Shown: positions 25,870-35,415, numbered from the stretch's first letter. The stretch: DNA of 64,000 nt from Streptococcus downei MFe28 (GCF_900459175.1 NZ_UHFA01000002.1:248001-312000); one strand, 5' to 3'. The notes: generated from the letters alone by a model not told the origin. Program-made: numbers and translations.

Positions 25870-26865
25870 TTATAGAAGGGCAGTTCCTGGTAAAAGATTA
25901 TTAAGTTCCTGTATGATGTCATAGGCATCAGCAACAACTGCATAATTGGCATAATCAAAAATAGGGGCAGCCGGATCATTATTAACGGCGATTATGATAT
26001 CAGAATTTCTCATTCCAACCAGATGCTGACTTGCTCCCGAAACACCAAAAGACACATATAGCCGGGGAGAAATACTTTTCCCAGACTGCCCTACTTGTCT
26101 GCTGCTGTCAATTAACCCTTCTTCAACAACGGGTCTTGTTGCTATGACACCGGCGTTATATTTTTCCGCTAATTTATTGATTCCGCTTAAACATTCCGGT
26201 GAAGATGCTCCTCTTCCTACGCAAAATACAGTTGAAAAATGATTAATGTTAACTTCCTCATTGTTAGATGGAAGATAGCTACTCTCTAAACACTCTTCTT
26301 CAACATCCCAATGTTTATCATTTGGAACAACAGGCTGGATAGTCATATCTTGAACAGGAGTGACTTCATTTATTTTAAAGACACCTTCCTTGATCGTTCC
26401 CATATTTATATCGCAATTAATTCCGATAATTTGTGCAACAACAGAATCACTCATTGCTGCCCTTGAAAAAATATAGCCTTTTTTATCATCATATACGGCA
26501 TCAATACAGTCTGCTGTTAGACCTATCTCCAATCTTGAAGACAAAGTGGCTGCTATCGTTTTTCCAAATTCTGTTGCCTGAAACAACACTAATTGAGGAC
26601 TGTCCGTTATCATTATTTTTTGGGCAAGATCGCAGTAATCCCAATTTTTAAGTTTATCGGCAGTTCCGTAATATAAGACATCAGTACCATATTTAGCAAA
26701 TTCAGCAGTATCTATCTCATCTGTACTATTTATAAATAAAACACAAACTTGATGACCGCTCTCCTCGCTAAGTTGATGTGCTTTAGAAATCATCTGTTTC
26801 ATATGATCGGAAAAGCCATTTCCATAATCACATACCACCAATATTCCACCAGAATTTTTTGACAT
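25870..26865 (-). CDS. etfA: Electron transfer flavoprotein alpha subunit
   Basis: A 331-residue ETF-alpha; with ETF-beta it accepts electrons from acyl-CoA dehydrogenases. The FAD-binding C-terminal domain is canonical: SRQVGQSGKSISPRLYV, GVSGASQHLVGM, AVNNDPAAPIF. Start ATG at 26865 has a perfect AGGAGG site. It follows etfB closely and precedes the free ACP. ETFs are not part of normal streptococcal metabolism, which lacks beta-oxidation, so it probably serves the cluster's own dehydrogenase. No ETF-quinone oxidoreductase is seen in the window. Confidence 0.93.
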   Translation of the reverse strand: MSKNSGGILVVCDYGNGFSDHMKQMISKAHQLSEESGHQVCVLFINSTDEIDTAEFAKYGTDVLYYGTADKLKNWDYCDLAQKIMITDSPQLVLFQATEFGKTIAATLSSRLEIGLTADCIDAVYDDKKGYIFSRAAMSDSVVAQIIGINCDINMGTIKEGVFKINEVTPVQDMTIQPVVPNDKHWDVEEECLESSYLPSNNEEVNINHFSTVFCVGRGASSPECLSGINKLAEKYNAGVIATRPVVEEGLIDSSRQVGQSGKSISPRLYVSFGVSGASQHLVGMRNSDIIIAVNNDPAAPIFDYANYAVVADAYDIIQELNNLLPGTALL

Positions 26866-26886
26866 CAAATAACACCTCCTAATCTC

Positions 26887-27654
26887 TCAATGTACCAAAA
26901 TATCTCTAATCTTTTGAGCAATTTCAGTTGTAGTTCCCTCTAATACAACCTTATCCTTCTGCTTATCAAAACGCTTGCTTGTCTTTCTGACTTTTGTTCT
27001 AGAACCTTTTAAGCCACATCTACTGATATCAGCATCTAAATCGTCAACGTTTAGATAATGAATGCTCTTTTTCTTAGCCCTTTTTATCGCTATAAGACTA
27101 ATATCATCCGCTTTTAGTATAAAATTATTGTATCTGACGATAACGGGCAGGTGAGTTTGCATGGTATAAGTTTTATCAGTATCACTCTTTCGGTAGGTGA
27201 TTTTAGAATCTGTTAACTCAATAATGTTATCAGCCCGAATAATTCTTCTGATACCCAATCTTTCACCTAATCCTTGTGGAACCTGTCCCGTTTCACCATC
27301 AATAGATTTAACGCCGCATATGACAGCAATGACATTGTCAAACTGTTTAATTGCCTGTCCCAAAATATAAGCGGTAGCTACTGTATCAGAACCAGCAAAC
27401 AATCGATCGCTGATTAGATAAGCATCGTCTGCTCCTAGAGCAAGTGCCCTTCGTAAAACACATTCAGCGCTCTTACTTCCCATGCATATACAGATAATTT
27501 TGATATCAGCATTGGTTTGTTTTATAGAAACCAGATTTTTTAAAGCCATGCTATCATATGGATTCATCTGAAAGGGGTCTTGTTCTACTTGATTAGGCAT
27601 TTTAAATAAGGCTTTGCTAACCGGTTTCAAGCATAAAATAATATTTTTAGTCAT
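26887..27654 (-). CDS. etfB: Electron transfer flavoprotein beta subunit
   Basis: A 255-residue ETF-beta: NIILCLKPVS start, QMNPYDSMALKNLVSIKQ, ALGADDAYLISDRLFAGSDTVATAYIL, and SIDGETGQVPQGLGERLGIRRI (the AMP/FAD-region signature). It pairs with the adjacent etfA to make the heterodimer. It starts 18 bp after the acyl-CoA dehydrogenase stop codon, supporting a functional dehydrogenase-ETF unit. Confidence 0.93.
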   Translation of the reverse strand: MTKNIILCLKPVSKALFKMPNQVEQDPFQMNPYDSMALKNLVSIKQTNADIKIICICMGSKSAECVLRRALALGADDAYLISDRLFAGSDTVATAYILGQAIKQFDNVIAVICGVKSIDGETGQVPQGLGERLGIRRIIRADNIIELTDSKITYRKSDTDKTYTMQTHLPVIVRYNNFILKADDISLIAIKRAKKKSIHYLNVDDLDADISRCGLKGSRTKVRKTSKRFDKQKDKVVLEGTTTEIAQKIRDILVH

Positions 27655-27672
27655 TTTGCAACCTCTTTCAAT

Positions 27673-28812
27673 TTACCAACTCATGACTTTTGCCATCTCA
27701 TATATAGTATTTCTTTGCATTTCATTAGTGCCGGAATAAATTGTACTGGCTAAAGCATCTCTGAGCTCTCTTTCGATATCATACTCTTTTGTATATCCAT
27801 AAGCCCCAAATATTTGCAGAGCATCACGGCATGTTTTAATATAGTTTTCACTGACATAAGTTTTAAAAATAGATACCTCTGCATATGCCATTTTTTGATG
27901 GTCTTTCAACCATGCAATTTTATATAACATCAACCGTGATAATTCAATGGCTATTTTCATCTCAGCAATTTTATGGGAGATTGATTGGTTATCACCGATA
28001 CTTTTGCCAAATTGTTTTCTCGTTTTTGCTTGTTCTATACAGTCTTCCATTACTCTTTGCATAGCTCCAACATGCGGCGCAAATTCAAAGCACCTTTCCC
28101 ACTCGATTGCCTGGGTCAAAATTGTACTACCAGATCCTAATCTCCCTAAAATATTCTCCTTAGGGACTTTAACATTTTCAAGCACAACTTCACTGGTGGG
28201 GCAGGCAAGCAGACCCATTTTATCAATATTAGGACCTACTTTTACCCCTTCAGATTCTCTATCAACAACAAAAGCAGTTAGTTTTTTAGCAGGCTCTTGT
28301 TGAGTTACTGCAAAAACAATAAAAATATCTGCAATAGGTCCATTTGAAATAAACATTTTACTTCCATTAAGAACATAATGATCCCCTTCTTCTTTTGCCG
28401 TTGTCACCATGGCAAAAGCATCGGAGCCTGAATTAGCTTCAGTGATAGCTATTGCACCTTTTTTCTCCCCTGTGACCATAACTGGTATATACTTATCTTT
28501 TAATTCTTTTGAACCATGTAAATAAATAACATTTTGAGAGACCCAGACATGATTATTAACAACAAAGATAAAACCGTTATTTTTACACGAGTAGCCAAGT
28601 GCCTCATATACCGTCGCTGCAGTTTGGTAATTCTCTGCTAACCCTCCATATTCTTCCCCAATATTCAATCCAAGTAAACCAAACTCAGAAATTTTCTTCC
28701 ACATTTCTTCACTGTATTCTTCTAAATATTGTTCATTATTTAGATTTTCTTTAGCAAAATTGGTGATTTCTTTTTTATATTCCTTTTGTTCTTGCGAAAG
28801 TGAAAAATCCAT
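27673..28812 (-). CDS. Acyl-CoA dehydrogenase-like flavoenzyme of extender-unit synthesis
   Basis: A 379-residue acyl-CoA dehydrogenase homolog with the FAD/substrate motifs AITEANSGSDAFAM, KMFISNG and C-terminal YSGTNEMQR. In methoxy- and hydroxymalonyl-ACP pathways (FkbI type) the homolog oxidises the C3 end of the ACP-bound unit to a carboxylate. The usual catalytic Glu of YEGT is Ser here (YSGT). A Glu in AIEWERCFEF sits where isovaleryl-CoA dehydrogenase carries its base, so activity is plausible. ATG at 28812 has AAGGAG; the frame upstream overlaps the FkbH-like gene. etfB follows at once. Confidence 0.88.
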   Translation of the reverse strand: MDFSLSQEQKEYKKEITNFAKENLNNEQYLEEYSEEMWKKISEFGLLGLNIGEEYGGLAENYQTAATVYEALGYSCKNNGFIFVVNNHVWVSQNVIYLHGSKELKDKYIPVMVTGEKKGAIAITEANSGSDAFAMVTTAKEEGDHYVLNGSKMFISNGPIADIFIVFAVTQQEPAKKLTAFVVDRESEGVKVGPNIDKMGLLACPTSEVVLENVKVPKENILGRLGSGSTILTQAIEWERCFEFAPHVGAMQRVMEDCIEQAKTRKQFGKSIGDNQSISHKIAEMKIAIELSRLMLYKIAWLKDHQKMAYAEVSIFKTYVSENYIKTCRDALQIFGAYGYTKEYDIERELRDALASTIYSGTNEMQRNTIYEMAKVMSW

Positions 28813-28825
28813 ATTTCTATTCTCC

Positions 28826-29857
28826 TTATTCAACAACGACATTGACGTAAGTAGGTATACTTCTTTCTTGACTCATATCAGCTTCTAACATCAAGACATC
28901 ATTCTCGTTTTTGTCAATTTCCTTAAAACCATTAAATTTGTATGTTATGTACATAATTCTGTTCCGAACGGTCGGGACAAATTGTGCTCGTACTTTGACT
29001 CCTTGCTGTCTAGCCTCATTGCAGATATGATTCAATAAGATATTTCCGACACCTCGCGACATTACCCGACAAGACATAATAAGCAGCTTGATTTCCCAGA
29101 TATCTGCGTACTTTTCAAACAATGCCAAGCCGATTGTCCCATAACTGCCATATTTATCATCAAGTCTTGTAACCAGCACCTCATATTTATCATCAGTAAT
29201 ACAATCGCAAAGTTCATCATAGCTATAAATATAACCTGTGGAATTTAACTGATGCGTTCTTACCGTCAATTCCTCAACGCGCTGAAGGTCGCTTTTCTGT
29301 GCTTTGCTAATTATGAAATTCATACTTAAAGAGCTTAAAAACGCCTCTTGATTGCCCGTAAATTCTTTTTCAACAGTATTTCTTTTAATATCATTTTGAT
29401 ATAATAGTCTGCGATTGTGAGAATCAGATGTAAGAAATCTAGGTTTCATACAGTCCATATCTAAAATCTTATCTAACCGTTCAGCATCTATGACTCTCAC
29501 TTCAGGATAGGCAAATTGAACCTCCTCAAGTTCAAATGGCTGATCATCTATAAAAGCTAAAGTATCACTACCTATATTGATACTTTTAGCAATTGTTTGA
29601 ACTGCTTGTGATTTAGGATTCCAGCTTATTTGTGGATAAATAAAATATTCCCATAAACCAAATTCTTCTAACTTTTTCCTAGCTATATCATAATCATTTT
29701 TACTGCTGATAGATTGAAGGATGCCTCTGTTATCAAGTTCTCTAATGATTGTTTTTATGTTATCTTTCAGCGTGACCTGATCCGACTCTGCCAGTATGCC
29801 TTCCCATATTGTATTATCAAGATCCCAGATAACGCATTTTACTTTTTCAGCATTCAT
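28826..29857 (-). CDS. FkbH-like HAD-family glyceryl-ACP synthase
   Basis: Takes 1,3-bisphosphoglycerate, dephosphorylates it and loads the glyceryl unit on a free ACP, the first step to hydroxy/methoxymalonyl-ACP. The 343-residue product has the HAD phosphatase motif VIWDLDNTIWEG near the N-terminus, SSKNDYDIA, FIDDQPFELEEV, and a C-terminal GNAT-like half ending in VVE. ATG at 29857 gives the family length; a longer frame from 29878 overlaps the ACP stop. It directly follows the ACP gene and precedes the acyl-CoA dehydrogenase gene, exactly the expected gene set. Confidence 0.92.
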   Translation of the reverse strand: MNAEKVKCVIWDLDNTIWEGILAESDQVTLKDNIKTIIRELDNRGILQSISSKNDYDIARKKLEEFGLWEYFIYPQISWNPKSQAVQTIAKSINIGSDTLAFIDDQPFELEEVQFAYPEVRVIDAERLDKILDMDCMKPRFLTSDSHNRRLLYQNDIKRNTVEKEFTGNQEAFLSSLSMNFIISKAQKSDLQRVEELTVRTHQLNSTGYIYSYDELCDCITDDKYEVLVTRLDDKYGSYGTIGLALFEKYADIWEIKLLIMSCRVMSRGVGNILLNHICNEARQQGVKVRAQFVPTVRNRIMYITYKFNGFKEIDKNENDVLMLEADMSQERSIPTYVNVVVE

Positions 29858-29874
29858 ATAATCACATCCTGTTG

Positions 29875-30105
29875 TCAAGCATTAACTTTCTTTTCTAAAA
29901 GAGCAACAATAGAATTGATATCCTTAAAGTTTTCAATATCCAATTCTTCATTTTCGAAGTTAATATCATAATAATCCTCAAGAAAACTTACTAATTGCAT
30001 TGTGAATAATGAATTAACAAGTCCCGTTTCAAAAATATTATCGTCATCGTCAATTGTGCTTTCGTCAAAATATTTCCCTAAGAATTCTCTAAGTGTTTTT
30101 TTCAT
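29875..30105 (-). CDS. Extender-unit acyl carrier protein (FkbJ-like)
   Basis: A 76-residue ACP whose active-site region ETGLVNSLFTMQLV is the pattern of the dedicated ACPs in methoxy/hydroxymalonyl-ACP pathways (Ser near residue 32). It is flanked by the hydroxyacyl dehydrogenase and the FkbH-like gene, so it carries glyceryl, then 2-hydroxymalonyl, intermediates. It has a good ribosome site upstream of ATG 30105. Confidence 0.92.
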   Translation of the reverse strand: MKKTLREFLGKYFDESTIDDDDNIFETGLVNSLFTMQLVSFLEDYYDINFENEELDIENFKDINSIVALLEKKVNA

Positions 30106-30135
30106 TTTGTTTTCCTCCGTTAATCATCCATAACA

Positions 30136-30975
30136 TTAATAGCGATAAAAGCCTTTTTTATTCTTTTTGCCACAGTGACCCATTTCAACTTTTCGACGAA
30201 TCAATGGGCATACTCTAAATTTTGGATCCTCATAGTCTTTATATAAAACTTCCAAAGAGTCCTTTACTGTATCTAATCCTATTAAATCTGCGGTTTCCAA
30301 CGGTCCCATTTTATGACCAAATGCTTTTTTGAAAATATTATCAATCTGTTTAGGATCTGCTACGCCTTCATATACTAGGAAAGCCGCCTCATTCATAAAT
30401 AAATGTGACAATCGGTTAGATACAAAGCCTGCACTGTCATGGACAGCTTCAAAGTCAATTCCGACATGAGCTAATAGTTCAAAGACTTTCTCTTGTGTGT
30501 CCTTTGAAGTCTGGCAACCCAAAATAACTTCGGCAAAGTTTTTTACTGGAACTGGATTCATAAAGTGAACGCCAATTATCTTATCTGGTTTTCGGGTGTA
30601 AGAGCCTAATCTTGTAATCGGTATGCATGAAGTATTTGCTAAGTAAATACAATTATCACCAACTACTTCGTCTACTTGTTTATAAACCGATTTCTTGGCT
30701 TCTTCTTGTTCAACGATATTTTCAACTATAAAATCAGCCGTTTTGAGGTCTGAATAGTTACTCGCCACTTTAATGTTTGCTACAATATCGTCTTCATTCA
30801 AGGTTTTATCGAACATTTTTTTCATTTTTATGCTTCTTGTAATGTCGGAAATCACCTTACTTGCTACTTTATCATCGTTATCAAGGATAATGACTTGGTA
30901 ACCATAATTAGCGAAGCGCTCCGCAACACCTTTGCCCATTACACCCGCACCTATAATTCCTATTTCTGGTTTCAT
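30136..30975 (-). CDS. 3-hydroxyacyl-CoA dehydrogenase-like enzyme of extender-unit synthesis
   Basis: A 279-residue NAD-dependent dehydrogenase of the 3-hydroxybutyryl-CoA dehydrogenase family: Rossmann GAGVMGKGVAERFANYG, GVHFMNPVPV with the catalytic His, and SAGFVSNRL with GPLETADLIGLD. In FkbK-type pathways it oxidises the primary alcohol of glyceryl-ACP before the flavoenzyme step. ATG at 30975 has a perfect AGGAGGTGAT ribosome site. No O-methyltransferase gene accompanies the set, so the product should stay 2-hydroxymalonyl-ACP. Confidence 0.9.
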   Translation of the reverse strand: MKPEIGIIGAGVMGKGVAERFANYGYQVIILDNDDKVASKVISDITRSIKMKKMFDKTLNEDDIVANIKVASNYSDLKTADFIVENIVEQEEAKKSVYKQVDEVVGDNCIYLANTSCIPITRLGSYTRKPDKIIGVHFMNPVPVKNFAEVILGCQTSKDTQEKVFELLAHVGIDFEAVHDSAGFVSNRLSHLFMNEAAFLVYEGVADPKQIDNIFKKAFGHKMGPLETADLIGLDTVKDSLEVLYKDYEDPKFRVCPLIRRKVEMGHCGKKNKKGFYRY

Positions 30976-30995
30976 TCTTATCACCTCCTATCCGC

Positions 30996-31763
30996 TCAAA
31001 TCTCTATTTCGGACATAATGTCATTAATCTTATTTTTTCTATTAGTAATAGACGTTTGTGATTTGTCCCACGGTCCGAGAAATTCTTTTCGGTAGATGAC
31101 CCCATCTAATAAAAACCATACCTGATTAGCCTTGGCAGCTACTAAAGGGTCATGCGTAACAAGCATGATAGTACTTCCTTTGTGATTAATGTCAACAAAT
31201 AAATCCATGATTTCTTCTGAAGACTTAGAGTTTAGCGACCCCGTAGGCTCGTCTGCAAGAACTAGTTTAGGATCATTCATAAAACTGCGGCATATACTGA
31301 CTCTTTGTGCTTGCCCACCAGATAAAGACATCGTATCCCTATCTGCTAATTCAATAATTCCAGTTAATGTCATCAATTTATTTGCTTTATCAGCAATAGT
31401 CGTATCTACTTGCTTATTGAGCACAGAAGCTGCTAATATGATGTTCTCTCTTACTGTTAAAGAATTGATTAAATGCGGTTGCTGGAAGACGTAGCCAAAT
31501 TTACGCAATCTTATATCTGCCAGTTCTACCTGACTTAGCTCACCGATATTTTTTCCCTCAAGAATGATATCACCGCTTGAAGGCTGATCCATACCGCTAA
31601 TATTATAGAGTAGCGTTGACTTTCCCGAACCAGAAGGTCCCATAATTGCTATAAAATCTGCTTTTTCTACATCAAAACTGATATCATTAAGAACATTTGC
31701 CGTTTTTTGCTTACCGTCATCAAACTGTTTCCTTAAATTTTTAACACTTAATATTGTTCTCAT
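30996..31763 (-). CDS. ABC transporter ATP-binding protein (MacB/LolD type)
   Basis: A 255-residue ATPase: Walker A GPSGSGKST, Q-loop region FGYVFQQPHLI, signature LSGGQAQR, Walker B LVLADEP, and H-loop VTHD. It is most like the ATPases that work with FtsX-type permeases. The permease gene lies directly upstream (18 bp). Likely exports the cluster product or protects the producer cell. Confidence 0.93.
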   Translation of the reverse strand: MRTILSVKNLRKQFDDGKQKTANVLNDISFDVEKADFIAIMGPSGSGKSTLLYNISGMDQPSSGDIILEGKNIGELSQVELADIRLRKFGYVFQQPHLINSLTVRENIILAASVLNKQVDTTIADKANKLMTLTGIIELADRDTMSLSGGQAQRVSICRSFMNDPKLVLADEPTGSLNSKSSEEIMDLFVDINHKGSTIMLVTHDPLVAAKANQVWFLLDGVIYRKEFLGPWDKSQTSITNRKNKINDIMSEIEI

Positions 31764-31780
31764 TATTATCTTCCTTTACA

Positions 31781-34102
31781 CTATTTTTGAATAAGTTTTA
31801 TGCCATTTAGCAGATTGCTAGACAGGTATATAGTAACTATTGCCACTACTAGTATACTCATTGGGAACAAACCATAAACAATAAACGGATTGCTGATAAA
31901 GATTATCTGAGGAGCTCCCTGAGATGCTGCAAATGCACTTACTAAAGGCTGTCCCGCTATAAGCACTAAGGCAGAACCAATAATTAATCCAATAAACAGC
32001 GGAATGATTATACGTGTTCTGTACTGAGATCTGATGTCACTGTTTTTATAACCAAGAGCTTTCATAACAGCAATATCTGCTTTGTATCTAACAATCAAAG
32101 TTCTCATAAATATGGTAATTGTCAGTATAGTGACCAGAATTGCAATGATAATAGTTATCACAGTAATTAGGCTAAACTGTGTGATAATATCTCCCATACT
32201 TTGATTAACATATTCAGAAATATCCGTTACCTTTCCATCTTGAAAATCAGATTTTAATTTTTCTTCTACTAACTGTTTTTTCTTTTCCGATGAAACATTA
32301 ACGTTGACAACACTTCTGCTGACATCGGCATTGGAAATGCTGCCAATAGACTTGGCGCTTTTCCCGCCGTTTGTAATATCTTGATAGATGCCGCTTACTT
32401 TATAAGTGTATGCATGATCTGATATTGTAAAAGTAATCTTATCACCAACTTTAATGCCTAAATCATTTGCCAGTAAGTAGGAGATCGCTATTTGATTTGT
32501 CTTTTTCGGAAGGCTACCCGTTATACAGGACAGAGAGAAAATCGAATAATCGCCTGTTTCAAAATTTACTGTCACCGGTTTGCCATCAGAGTTGTCAGTT
32601 TTGGCCAAGTAAGTATTGAAAACTTGATAATCAGTAATAGCATCATCATTAGCAAGAGCTGACTTTACAGTGCTCTTATCAACCCCTCCTTGCTGAAAAT
32701 CAACCCTGAGATCAGATGAAGCTACTCCCATGTAAGACGTGAATTGACTTGATTTAAGAGTGCTTGTAATCTGAACAGGCAGCAAAACTAGAAAAGACAG
32801 GGACGTAAAGATAAGAAGAAGAATGATATAAGGCCTCTTATAACTTAGCAGGTATTTAATACCTAGTTTAAAATTAGCCCAAGCGCTACCTCTTCCAAAT
32901 AAGGAAGGACGCCTGATGACTTTATCGCTGGAAATTTCATTATTATCTTGCAGTGCTTTAATAGTGTTGACTTTCTCAATTTTTTTGATACTCTTTCGGC
33001 ATAAGAGAACAATGATGCCGCCTATAAGGACAGTTGCCAATATTTGGAGACCATAATCAATAATTCCTTTATCAGCAACTCCCATATATCGTTCAAGATT
33101 CCCTTCTACTGCTGGAGTTAATTTGAAAGATAGGAGGTATCCGATAGTACAGCCAATCACAGTAATTAATGAGTACTTGATAAAGTAAATACTCTCTATA
33201 TACTTATTAGGAATCCCCAGTCCTTGCATGATAGCAATATCCATATAGTCCTGATTGATACTTGATAGCATCGCAAATCTCACGCAAAGTACTGAGATAA
33301 TAACTAGGAATACCACAACCACCATCAGCAGGGAGGCTGTCAGTATATCTGTCAAACTATTTAAAAGTTTCATCTCAGAATATGTAATAGTAGCCCCGCT
33401 GGAAGGCAATTTTGCGTCCCGATAGGCTGTTTCAACAGCATCAATGTCGTTCGTATCTTTTACACGAAACTCTATTAAATATTCTAATGTTCCAGTTTGA
33501 CGAGCGACCTTGTCCCAATCCTTCTGATTGACCAATATACGCTTTGATGTAACAAACGAGGAATTCATCTCGGAATCCTTGACAAAGTCTGCAATTTTAA
33601 AGCTAATATAATCACTTCCGACTTTTATCTTAATGGAATCTCCAACTTTAAGATTATATTTGATCTTATAATATACTGGAACAAGAGCTTGTCCTTCTTT
33701 AACAGAAGCGACCTTGTTTTTTGAATTCAGCAAAAAATCAAATTGACTGTTTTGTGCCACCAAAGCACAATCTATGAGACTGCCACTTTCATTACTTCCA
33801 TTATTCTTAATGTATAAATCTTTGCCGGCAATATTTAGCATATTGACAATCTCATATTTCTCAACAGAGTTATTGTTTTTGGCAAATTTCTTGACAGCAT
33901 TTTCATCTAAATTTCCAGAATGCATCTGCAAAAGATGTGAAGTCTTTGCTGCCGCACTAAATGTATTAAGCGAATTGTTTAGTGAGTATAAAAGATTTGT
34001 TGCTGATGCAAATAGTCCAGAAGCCATTGCAATAAAAACAATCAGTGTGATACAGATAATTTTACCTTTTCGTAGTTCTTTCCAGATGATTCTTTTTTTC
34101 AT
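31781..34102 (-). CDS. FtsX-family ABC transporter permease
   Basis: A 773-residue permease with an N-terminal helix, a large extracytoplasmic region (about residues 40-240), three helices, a second FtsX-like half beginning near residue 410 with another extracytoplasmic domain, and three final helices ending LLNGIKLIQK. Charged cytoplasmic coupling segments are visible (VNTIKALQDN; YKADIAVMKALGYKNSDI). It forms one transporter with the adjacent ATPase. MacB/LolC-type mechanotransmission is a family inference; export of a lipopeptide or self-immunity is the likely role. AT-rich like its neighbours. Confidence 0.9.
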   Translation of the reverse strand: MKKRIIWKELRKGKIICITLIVFIAMASGLFASATNLLYSLNNSLNTFSAAAKTSHLLQMHSGNLDENAVKKFAKNNNSVEKYEIVNMLNIAGKDLYIKNNGSNESGSLIDCALVAQNSQFDFLLNSKNKVASVKEGQALVPVYYKIKYNLKVGDSIKIKVGSDYISFKIADFVKDSEMNSSFVTSKRILVNQKDWDKVARQTGTLEYLIEFRVKDTNDIDAVETAYRDAKLPSSGATITYSEMKLLNSLTDILTASLLMVVVVFLVIISVLCVRFAMLSSINQDYMDIAIMQGLGIPNKYIESIYFIKYSLITVIGCTIGYLLSFKLTPAVEGNLERYMGVADKGIIDYGLQILATVLIGGIIVLLCRKSIKKIEKVNTIKALQDNNEISSDKVIRRPSLFGRGSAWANFKLGIKYLLSYKRPYIILLLIFTSLSFLVLLPVQITSTLKSSQFTSYMGVASSDLRVDFQQGGVDKSTVKSALANDDAITDYQVFNTYLAKTDNSDGKPVTVNFETGDYSIFSLSCITGSLPKKTNQIAISYLLANDLGIKVGDKITFTISDHAYTYKVSGIYQDITNGGKSAKSIGSISNADVSRSVVNVNVSSEKKKQLVEEKLKSDFQDGKVTDISEYVNQSMGDIITQFSLITVITIIIAILVTILTITIFMRTLIVRYKADIAVMKALGYKNSDIRSQYRTRIIIPLFIGLIIGSALVLIAGQPLVSAFAASQGAPQIIFISNPFIVYGLFPMSILVVAIVTIYLSSNLLNGIKLIQK

Positions 34103-34110
34103 AATATTTT

Positions 34111-35415
34111 TTAGTCCTCCACATTATAGTTAAAGCAGTTCGCCTCCATCTGTTTCAAACTCTTGCCGCTCTTAAGAAGAGGGCTTAGAATGACCATGGA
34201 AATACCACAAATCACAAGCATCAGCGCAATTCCTCTTTCAGAGCCTGTCCCCAGAATTCTCCCGACTGAAGTCGCTAAAGCTCCATTTTTATATAATAAG
34301 GGATTAAAAACATAATCTGCCAAAGCTCCTGAGGTAGCATATGCAATAATATAACCAAGCTGAGAAATAAAGGAAATCAATCCCCAAGCTCTCCCTTGAG
34401 TATCTTTGCTGATATTACACCTCATTAATACATCTAGACATACATTTGAAACAGGGATTGTTAAAAAGAACAGAAAAGCAATAACAGCTATCCCCATGAT
34501 ATTCGTCGTGCAACCAATAATGGCTATTGTAATACCCATGAATAAAAATGATAACGAAAGAGCTTTAAGATAATTCTTTTTGATTCCCTTCACACCTAGC
34601 GCCAAGCTTGAAATGAGCATTCCAATGGCACTAAGAGATAGGATGACACCTAGTGTAGAAGAATCAGTTAATTCCAATAGCATGGGTTTTATCATCGTCT
34701 CTATAATACCTACATAAAATGTAATCACAATAGACAAGATTAACAGTAATTTTATTCCCTTAGTCTGAGTCAATTCTTTATAGCCTTCAACAATATCTTT
34801 TATAACCTGCACTTTAGAATCTTTAATTTTTTGACATTCATTCATCACCTTACCTGAATAAGCTACGGTAAATAAGGTTGTAAAGAAAGTACACATATCT
34901 ATTATCAATATGAGATAAATACCAGAAATTTGGTAAATCAGACCAGCAAATATCGGTGACAGGAGAAACTTAGCTGATGAAGCTAACTGAACAAGTCCGC
35001 CGGCTTTGGAGAATTCTTCTGGCGTCAGTAAATCTGTTACGACTGCTTTATATGCTGGATCAAGTATGGCCGCAAAACACGAACTCAGAAATACCCAGAT
35101 ACAGATTGCAGGAATATTATTTATTCCCATACTAATCATTATAAACATGCCTCCTAAGCACACAGCCGAGAAGAAATCCCCTATTAACATTAATTTAGCC
35201 CTGCTAAACTTATCAGCAATTGTTCCCGAAATAGGAGTAAAGAAAACTAATGGGAAGAATGCACATAAAGTGACCAAAGAACAGGCTAAAGCACTTCCTG
35301 TTTTTTCAAAAACGTAAACATTCAAGCCAAAAGAAGTAAGTCCGCTTCCAATACTGGAAATTAATTGCCCTACCCATATCACTAAAAAATATCTAAATCT
35401 ACTTTTATTAATCAT
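34111..35415 (-). CDS. MFS-type efflux transporter
   Basis: A 434-residue 12-helix transporter of the MFS drug-exporter type (MFS_3/enterobactin exporter-like): GLTSFGLNVYVFEKTGSAL at the start, the loop GTIADKFSRAKLMLIGD between helices 2 and 3, and TQGRAWGLISFISQLGY late in the protein. Its start overlaps the thioesterase stop by a few bases, and the ABC permease follows within 10 bp, so all are in one transcript. Two different exporters in one cluster is notable. Confidence 0.9.
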   Translation of the reverse strand: MINKSRFRYFLVIWVGQLISSIGSGLTSFGLNVYVFEKTGSALACSLVTLCAFFPLVFFTPISGTIADKFSRAKLMLIGDFFSAVCLGGMFIMISMGINNIPAICIWVFLSSCFAAILDPAYKAVVTDLLTPEEFSKAGGLVQLASSAKFLLSPIFAGLIYQISGIYLILIIDMCTFFTTLFTVAYSGKVMNECQKIKDSKVQVIKDIVEGYKELTQTKGIKLLLILSIVITFYVGIIETMIKPMLLELTDSSTLGVILSLSAIGMLISSLALGVKGIKKNYLKALSLSFLFMGITIAIIGCTTNIMGIAVIAFLFFLTIPVSNVCLDVLMRCNISKDTQGRAWGLISFISQLGYIIAYATSGALADYVFNPLLYKNGALATSVGRILGTGSERGIALMLVICGISMVILSPLLKSGKSLKQMEANCFNYNVED

